Below the pieces are notes generated by a model that saw only the letters and a program-made list of their open reading frames with translations, did not search any database and was not told where the DNA came from. This document shows positions 58,227 through 64,000 of a stretch of 64,000 nucleotides of DNA, piece by piece. Numbering within the stretch: position 1 is the stretch's first letter; every line of letters starts with the position of its first letter. The position numbers and the translations under genes are program-made. The stretch comes from an uncultured Clostridia bacterium. GTDB lineage: Bacteria > Bacillota > Clostridia > Lachnospirales > Lachnospiraceae. The stretch lies in the NCBI GenBank assembly GCA_948467395.1, contig CAOKDX010000009.1, positions 1 to 64,000 on the forward strand, read 5' to 3'.

Positions 58227-59897
58227 ATGTCAAAAAAGGTTGTTGTGGTCCGGGTTGGTACAAAAACCATCCATATTGTCCACATGGAATATATGACGAA
58301 TAATCCTACGATATACGGCTGTATGCGTGTCCCTACTCCCGAAGGGGCCTGCAATGACGGAACGATTATAGATGCCATGGAGGTGGGGCAGCGGATCAAG
58401 AAAGCATGCCAGGAGAAAGGAATACATACAACGGACGCTATTTTTACCATAGACTCGTCGAAGATTGCCAACAGGGAAACGACGATCCCCTATGTGGCCA
58501 AGGCGAAGATCCGTCAGAACGTTATGGCGAAGGTGCCGGACCTTTTTCCCATTGATTCAGAACGCTATGTGTTTTCCTATGTACTGCAGGGCAAGGAATA
58601 TGAGAATACAAATATGGCGGAGGGGGAGATCAATGGCAAGGTACAGGATGTCCATATCTTTGCCGCACCGGCGGAGCTGATCGACTCCTATTATGCCCTG
58701 GCGGACGCAGCGGGATTCCGCGTTGCGGCTATTGAGGCGGATGGCAACAGCGTCTTTCAGATGATGCGCCGGCAGGTGAAAAAGGATATAACCATGGCGG
58801 TCCAGGTGAATCAGGATTCCACACTGGTGAATATTATAGATAATGACAAATTGTATCTCCAGAGGGTGATTCCCTATGGGATCAATGTATTTACGGAAGT
58901 GATGACCCAGGAAGAGGTATTTGAAACTCCGGATACAGATCAGGCATTTAACCTTCTGTCCACGAAGAGGGTGTTGCTGAGTACGATGAATGCGGACAAT
59001 CCGGAGGGGGATTATTCGCTGGCAAAACGGGGGGAGGTCACGGATAATGCGGATTACCTTATCAGCAATATCTCCCGTGTTATGGAATATTATAATTCCA
59101 GATATAAAGAGAAGCCCATCCAGAATATTATGTGTATCGGACAGGGCTGCAGTGTAGCCGGTTTTCAGGAGCTGCTCACGAATGAGCTGGGAGTTCCGGT
59201 GAAGACACCCAATGAACTGGACGGTGTCCGGTTTAATCATAAGGTTGCCATCAACAGTACGATCCTTCAGTACGTCAACTGCTTCGGGTCCGTATTTTAT
59301 CCGGTGCGTTTTGTGCCCCGGGCGGTGGAGCTGCGGGAGGCAAACAAAGGGAGCCTGACGGGGGGGATTCTTGTCTTTGCCAGCCTGATGCTGGCAAGCA
59401 TCGTTCTGGCGGGCTTTTCCTTTCTGCAGGTACATGTGGCGACCCAGGACCGTGACCGGCTGCAGGCGCGGGTGCGTGCCCTGGAACCAGTACAGGGGGA
59501 ATATAATCGTCTCAAAAAGATTGAGAATGAATATATCCTGACGAGTCAGCTGAAATTTTTCGTAAATAGAAACAACAACGGTTTTCGCAAGACGATCAAG
59601 ACGCTTTCCAATATGACCCCGAAGTCATTCCGGATCGAGAGTATACAGTCGAATGATACAGAGGTGACCATCAGCGCCAGATCACAGGATAAGCTCTCGT
59701 CCCTGTCTGCGCTGCAGATTCAGCTGAATAAGATCGCAGGCTTTAAGGATGTCAGGATTGACACGATCTCAGAGTCTAAGGAACAGGCCACCAACAGAAG
59801 AGTATACTCCTATACGCTGACCTTCAAATATGTGGAGAAGCCGGAGGATATACTGGAGGAGCTGATAGCCATTCTGGAACAGGGAGGAGGACAGTAG
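58227..59897 (+). CDS. pilM: PilM-PilN fusion protein
   Basis: The ATG at 58227 has GAGGGAGG eight bases upstream; an ATG at 58221 is too close. Residues 1-365 are a PilM-like actin-fold ATPase (VVVVRVGTKTIHIVHMEYM at the start, ATP-site region near VDSSKIANRETT). From about 390 a membrane helix (GGILVFASLMLASIVLAGFS) and a coiled-coil plus beta domain follow, matching PilN. In most bacteria these are separate proteins that bind each other; here they are one chain, which fixes the 1:1 ratio. GC content is like that of its neighbours. Confidence 0.8.
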   Translation: MSKKVVVVRVGTKTIHIVHMEYMTNNPTIYGCMRVPTPEGACNDGTIIDAMEVGQRIKKACQEKGIHTTDAIFTIDSSKIANRETTIPYVAKAKIRQNVMAKVPDLFPIDSERYVFSYVLQGKEYENTNMAEGEINGKVQDVHIFAAPAELIDSYYALADAAGFRVAAIEADGNSVFQMMRRQVKKDITMAVQVNQDSTLVNIIDNDKLYLQRVIPYGINVFTEVMTQEEVFETPDTDQAFNLLSTKRVLLSTMNADNPEGDYSLAKRGEVTDNADYLISNISRVMEYYNSRYKEKPIQNIMCIGQGCSVAGFQELLTNELGVPVKTPNELDGVRFNHKVAINSTILQYVNCFGSVFYPVRFVPRAVELREANKGSLTGGILVFASLMLASIVLAGFSFLQVHVATQDRDRLQARVRALEPVQGEYNRLKKIENEYILTSQLKFFVNRNNNGFRKTIKTLSNMTPKSFRIESIQSNDTEVTISARSQDKLSSLSALQIQLNKIAGFKDVRIDTISESKEQATNRRVYSYTLTFKYVEKPEDILEELIAILEQGGGQ

Positions 59898-59898
59898 C

Positions 59899-60609
59899 AT
59901 GTCGTTATTACAGAAAAAAATTATACTGATCGTATCCGGTCTTGTGATACTTCTGGTTACTTTCTTTCTGGTGTTCCAGAAAAATCAGGAGACAGTGTAC
60001 ACGCTGGAGGCGGAGTCACGAAACTTTCAGAACCAGGTAAATCATCTTAGCTCCCTGCAGACGCAGGTGACCCTGATGAGCAAGCTGGCTCCCCAGAAAA
60101 AGAAGGAGACAGATACCTTTACGGGAGAGTTTCTCAGCAGAGTGCCGCAGCAGAAGGCAATCTATAATCTTTATCTTATGATGATAAAGAGCGGAATCCG
60201 TATCAGTGCCATCACTCCCGGGGATCCACAGACCTTTTTCCAGAACGGCAAATTTCTTGTGGGGAATGAGGGTGCAGCCGCCAGTACATCTGCAGTAGAG
60301 GCAAATCCGGAAAATAAGGTGGATATGGTACAGATGGTGGGCAAGAGGTCGGTGTATGACGTTCAGCTCACTGGAACACTCAGTCAGATTATGAAGGCCA
60401 TTGACTGGGTAGCTGGCAGTAAGGAGCACATGACTGTGTGGAATGTGAATCTTTCCTATGACGCCAGCACTGGAAAGCTCAGCGGCAATATGACCATTGC
60501 CTTCAATGAATTAAACGGGAATGGAAAACCATATGAGGAACCGGATGTATCGGATATTTCCGTGGGAATCGATGAAATGAATAAAATGTTTGGAACAGCA
60601 AAGAAATAG
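59899..60609 (+). CDS. pilO: PilO-like alignment protein
   Basis: The 236-residue protein has a short cytoplasmic start, one membrane helix (LIVSGLVILLVTFFLVFQ), a coiled-coil and a C-terminal alpha/beta domain, the PilO layout. PilO pairs with PilN to connect the cytoplasmic platform with the pilus. It follows the pilMN fusion by one base and shares its transcript. Sequence similarity to PilO is weak, so the call is by layout and place. Confidence 0.75.
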   Translation: MSLLQKKIILIVSGLVILLVTFFLVFQKNQETVYTLEAESRNFQNQVNHLSSLQTQVTLMSKLAPQKKKETDTFTGEFLSRVPQQKAIYNLYLMMIKSGIRISAITPGDPQTFFQNGKFLVGNEGAAASTSAVEANPENKVDMVQMVGKRSVYDVQLTGTLSQIMKAIDWVAGSKEHMTVWNVNLSYDASTGKLSGNMTIAFNELNGNGKPYEEPDVSDISVGIDEMNKMFGTAKK

Positions 60610-60646
60610 GAGAATAGAGAGTTCAGGATATAAGGAGTGAGGCAGT

Positions 60647-61789
60647 ATGGTTCATAATATTGACCGCAGTGGACATAGGGGAAAGTATGCCATGAAGGAA
60701 GGTTTTTCACTGGTAGAAGTGATTATTGCCGTGGCACTGCTTGCCTTTATGGCTCTGCCGATTCTTGCTTATTTTACCAATGCAGCGGTGACCACCTCCC
60801 GGGGAAAGAATTCCCAGAAAGCTACGATGGCGGCGGAATCCGTCCTGGAGGAACTGAATTCCTTCGACACACTGGAGCAGATGGAGGAGTACCTGAAAGC
60901 GGAATCAGCCGCTGATCCGGCATGGAGTATTACCCAGGCGGAGAGCGTCACCGGCGAGGCGGGCAAGACTACGGCCACCACCCTTACAAGGAAAAATATC
61001 GAGGTGGACGGCTCCTCTTATAATGCGAAGGTGACGCTGGAATACAATTATCCCTCCGGCTCCGGCGGATATACAAATCCCAATCTGCAGGAGCTGCCGG
61101 AATTAAAAGAGGTGTATTCCAGTGAGAATGCGGTGATCGCAGAGGAGGATCAGCTGGACCGTGCGGTGAGCCATTATCTCATGAAATATCCCGATGAGTC
61201 GAAGGTGGATATTATCAATAAGCTGGACAGGAAACTGTGTCTCGATATAACGGAAAAGGATGATATTTATACTGTCACGGGATCCTATCACTATACTTAT
61301 AATGGAAGTGAGAGCGATTCCTATGATGCTGTCGTCACAAGAACGAAGGTAAAAGATCCGGCCAATGTCTATTTCTTCTACAAACGCACCAGCTATGAAC
61401 AGGGCGGCGGCAGGATTGTCGTTAATGGGGAAGAGCAGGTGAGCGTATCGGCTGCCCCTGCTTCGGGTAACGCGGCGGATCAGATGGCTTTCGATGCCAT
61501 TATGGATAAATTGCACATCTATTTTATCTGTCAGAGGGAAGGAACAGAAAATAAGATCAATATCGCCCACCGGCTGAAATTTGAACTGCTTCTCCGGGCT
61601 TCGCGGGCGGTTTATCATACGAATCTGGATTCTGCAAATGTTGTGGGAATTGCTACAGACCACAGACAGGAGCTGGTTACCTCCAGTACCAAAAAGCGTA
61701 TTGCCAAAGTTGTGGTGGACGTCTATGGGAAAGAGGATTCGTCTATGTCTGAAAGCCTTGCCCATCTGGAGTCTTCGAAAGGGGAATAG
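60647..61789 (+). CDS. Prepilin-like minor pilin (PilV-type)
   Basis: The 380-residue product has a basic leader ending in G|FSLVE, with Glu at +5, followed by the hydrophobic helix (VIIAVALLAFMALPILAYF). The remaining 300 residues form an extended beta-rich exposed domain. The start at 60647 with GGAGTGAGG upstream gives a 20-residue leader; the inner ATG at 60692 would leave only three leader residues. It should be processed by PilD and sits in the pilus as a minor subunit. Confidence 0.85.
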   Translation: MVHNIDRSGHRGKYAMKEGFSLVEVIIAVALLAFMALPILAYFTNAAVTTSRGKNSQKATMAAESVLEELNSFDTLEQMEEYLKAESAADPAWSITQAESVTGEAGKTTATTLTRKNIEVDGSSYNAKVTLEYNYPSGSGGYTNPNLQELPELKEVYSSENAVIAEEDQLDRAVSHYLMKYPDESKVDIINKLDRKLCLDITEKDDIYTVTGSYHYTYNGSESDSYDAVVTRTKVKDPANVYFFYKRTSYEQGGGRIVVNGEEQVSVSAAPASGNAADQMAFDAIMDKLHIYFICQREGTENKINIAHRLKFELLLRASRAVYHTNLDSANVVGIATDHRQELVTSSTKKRIAKVVVDVYGKEDSSMSESLAHLESSKGE

Positions 61790-61791
61790 GG

Positions 61792-64000
61792 ATGAAATTT
61801 TCATGGATTCGCAGGAAAAAACAAAACAAGCGGAGAGAGGGAGCTTCCCTGGTGTCCGTTGTCATAGGCGTTCTGTTTCTTTCAGCCATCGGAGTTACGA
61901 TTCTTACAGTGGCGACGCGGTATGTGGTATCGGTATACACGGCGGGACATTCTTCCAATAATTTTTATGAGACGGAGGGGATCCTTACGGAGGTTCGTAC
62001 CGGTCTGATCGGATACGCTTCGGCAGCCAGCAGGGATTCCTATGAGGACGTGCTTCAGAATTATATGGCAGACGGAGCGGATGCCAAAATGAAATATTCG
62101 GAGCGGTATATAAACCGTCTTGTGGAAAAGCTTACCGGGCGCACGGGATTTCAGGTGGCGTCGGAGGTAAATAAAACGAATCCGGCCAAATCTTATCAGG
62201 CGGAAAACGGTGCTCCCCTGGCAAACATTAATAAGCTGACACAGGTGCCGGACGCGGTGAAGACAGACCTCTCCACCAAGGAAGATTATTTTGACTTTGA
62301 CATCCAGTTTGACGAGCTGAGAGGGTATACCCTGATCCTTAAAAATATAGATATCGATTATACAAACGAAGCCAGCTACCGTTCCCAGATATCTACGGAC
62401 ATTGTATTTACCACGCCGGATTACAAGTTTGACGGGGACAGTACATTTAATGAATTGAAGAATTATCTGGTGATATCGGATGGCATTTTGAAGAGGAGCG
62501 GTGTAAATTCATCGGGAACCACTTCCTTCACAGGAAATATTTATACGGGAGGAGCATCCGTCAAGGGATCCGGCGACAAGCCGGATATTGGGATCGACAT
62601 CCAGCACGACAAGAAGGTGGTCTTTCAATCCGACCGGATTATCAGCAGGGGCAGTCTGGATATCCAGTCCGGGTCGGATATTATGATAAATGGAGATTCT
62701 GGCACGGCCGATTCCGTTGCGGGGGATCTGTGGATCCAGAATGTGCGTCTGAAAAACTATAATTCTTCCCAGAAGGGAACGATATTGAAAATATTTGAAA
62801 ATTCGTATGTGTCAAACGATCTGGATATCGAGGACAACAATTCTAAAGTGTATCTGGCGGGGACATATTACGGATACAGCTATAATGAACAGAATCTTTC
62901 ATCTGAGGCGGCTACCAATGCGGAATACAGCAGTGCCGTCCTGGTAAACGGTCTGAATACGAGCCTGTTTACCAACTGGGATCCGTCGAAGGACGGGACG
63001 GCGGAGGCAGCCTCTGTTCCCACCCTGGATAAGCTGGTATTGGCGGGACATACATTTGTAGAGCGGGAGACCAATGCGGCAAACAAAGGAAATGATGATA
63101 TCGTGATGGGCGAATCCATTGCGGCGAAGAGTGACCAGATCGCGTATCTGGTACCGGATGATTACGTCATTGGTCCGGAACACAATCCCGTGATGGCGGC
63201 AGATTATGAGGATAAGGCGGTATTTCTTGCGGGAGTGAAAAATGCCCTGAACAACAGTCCACTGAAGGATTATCTGGATTCTGCCCAGCCGTATATTGAG
63301 AATCATATCAGCGTATCGGGTGAGGATGTGATGTACCTGTTCTTAAATTTTAAGAATATAAATGCGGCAAATCAGTATTTCTTTGATTATTTTGCTGGAA
63401 ATATTGTGGATTCTTCCCTGCCGGAGGACAGTTCGGCTGTTGCCAATAAAGACCTATTGAAGGATAAGGCCCAGACCTATCTCCGGGCATCCAATATGGA
63501 GGCGACGTTCTCTCCCAATCTGTATCTTCTGGCAGGCTATGTTGCCTACAACTATGAGGCGACGGATGCGGCGAACGGACTTCAGTCGCCGAATTATTTT
63601 ACGAATGAAGGGAATAATTCCAGACCAAAGGAAGTGCTGCTGGAGGACGCCAGAAAGATGGCCAATTCATACTATGCTTTCTGCAAGAGCCTCACTTCGT
63701 CGACAGCTGGGACAGGAGAGGCAAAAAGAATTAAGAATGGTGAAGAGAAGCTGGTGGCGGATACGATTCTTGATATGAGTAAGCTGGATGCCTCGGAGGT
63801 TAAGAAAAATACATCTGACCGGACAAAGGTTCTGGTGGAGGCGGTTGACGGAAACTACAGTACCAGTGCCTTGATGGATACGGCCGTGCAGGGAAAGGAC
63901 GTGCGGGGAATCTTGGTGGCGAAGGGGGATGTCGTGGTTGATAAATCCTTCCGGGGTCTTATCGTTGCCGGCGGCGAGGTTACGGTAGAGTCTGATTTTG
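61792..64000 (+). CDS. PilX/GspK-like pilus-associated protein, partial
   Basis: The ATG at 61792 begins 2 bp after the previous stop codon, and the frame stays open to the end of the window, 736 codons. The start is basic (MKFSWIRRKKQNKRREG), followed by a hydrophobic helix (ASLVSVVIGVLFLSAIGVTI). The Glu at +5 of prepilins is absent (Ser there), as in GspK-type tip pilins. The long exposed region has many polar repeats with Asn/Thr/Asp and short beta stretches, typical for a surface adhesin. The C-terminus is outside the window. Confidence 0.75.
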   Translation, partial: MKFSWIRRKKQNKRREGASLVSVVIGVLFLSAIGVTILTVATRYVVSVYTAGHSSNNFYETEGILTEVRTGLIGYASAASRDSYEDVLQNYMADGADAKMKYSERYINRLVEKLTGRTGFQVASEVNKTNPAKSYQAENGAPLANINKLTQVPDAVKTDLSTKEDYFDFDIQFDELRGYTLILKNIDIDYTNEASYRSQISTDIVFTTPDYKFDGDSTFNELKNYLVISDGILKRSGVNSSGTTSFTGNIYTGGASVKGSGDKPDIGIDIQHDKKVVFQSDRIISRGSLDIQSGSDIMINGDSGTADSVAGDLWIQNVRLKNYNSSQKGTILKIFENSYVSNDLDIEDNNSKVYLAGTYYGYSYNEQNLSSEAATNAEYSSAVLVNGLNTSLFTNWDPSKDGTAEAASVPTLDKLVLAGHTFVERETNAANKGNDDIVMGESIAAKSDQIAYLVPDDYVIGPEHNPVMAADYEDKAVFLAGVKNALNNSPLKDYLDSAQPYIENHISVSGEDVMYLFLNFKNINAANQYFFDYFAGNIVDSSLPEDSSAVANKDLLKDKAQTYLRASNMEATFSPNLYLLAGYVAYNYEATDAANGLQSPNYFTNEGNNSRPKEVLLEDARKMANSYYAFCKSLTSSTAGTGEAKRIKNGEEKLVADTILDMSKLDASEVKKNTSDRTKVLVEAVDGNYSTSALMDTAVQGKDVRGILVAKGDVVVDKSFRGLIVAGGEVTVESDF

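Overview
The window reads as a chromosomal segment of a Gram-positive, anaerobic Firmicute, most likely a Lachnospiraceae-type gut clostridium. This is inferred from AGGAGG-type ribosome sites with frequent TTG/GTG starts, consensus sigma-A promoters, type III glutamine synthetase, a sodium-pump decarboxylase cluster, a LytTR/GHKL two-component pair, an ECF S component and a clostridial type IV pilus operon. No rRNA, tRNA or CRISPR array was seen.

1-15.4 kb is the right end of a contractile-tail (P2/Mu-like baseplate) prophage: tape measure C-terminus, tail proteins X, D, V, U, W, J and I, several unknown tail-tip genes, then a complete diversity-generating retroelement (DGR). The DGR has a lectin-fold target protein with a 120-bp variable repeat, a downstream hairpin, an Avd-type accessory gene, a template repeat and a DGR reverse transcriptase. 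Variable and template repeats differ at 16 of 120 positions and every difference lies at a template adenine, the hallmark of adenine-directed mutagenesis. A lysis module follows (XhlA, small membrane protein, holin-like protein, three-domain endolysin). Next comes an accessory region of five small leftward genes and a rightward HTH regulator, linked by four consensus sigma-A promoters that share an 18-bp palindromic operator; two promoters lie in nearly identical 120-bp cassettes.

15.4-19.8 kb holds a four-gene, tightly packed operon: a histidine-kinase-like ATPase (apparently 5'-truncated at the prophage junction), a receiver-domain protein, an HNH endonuclease and a TaqI-like N6-adenine methyltransferase. 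It looks like a restriction or defence system with its own phosphorelay and matches no named system I recall. After it comes a short transcription unit with its own promoter and terminator that may encode a small Cys-containing peptide across a frame change.

20-36 kb is ordinary host chromosome: a GNAT acetyltransferase, a heterodimeric ABC exporter with one degenerate site, TrkAH and KtrAB potassium uptake side by side, a LytTR/GHKL - ECF S component - P-loop kinase operon, glutamine synthetase III with a possible attenuator, and a D,D-carboxypeptidase. 36-41 kb is a biotin-dependent carboxyltransferase and Na+-pump cluster. 41-51 kb has a methyltransferase, a REC/HD-GYP/GGDEF protein, ylxM-ffh, rpsP-khpA-rimM-trmD and hisB-hisIE. 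50.7-64 kb is a type IV pilus operon (pilB, pilT, pilC, pilin, pilD, fused pilMN, pilO, two minor pilins) interrupted by an AAA-ATPase/PD-(D/E)XK gene; the last pilin-like gene runs off the right edge.
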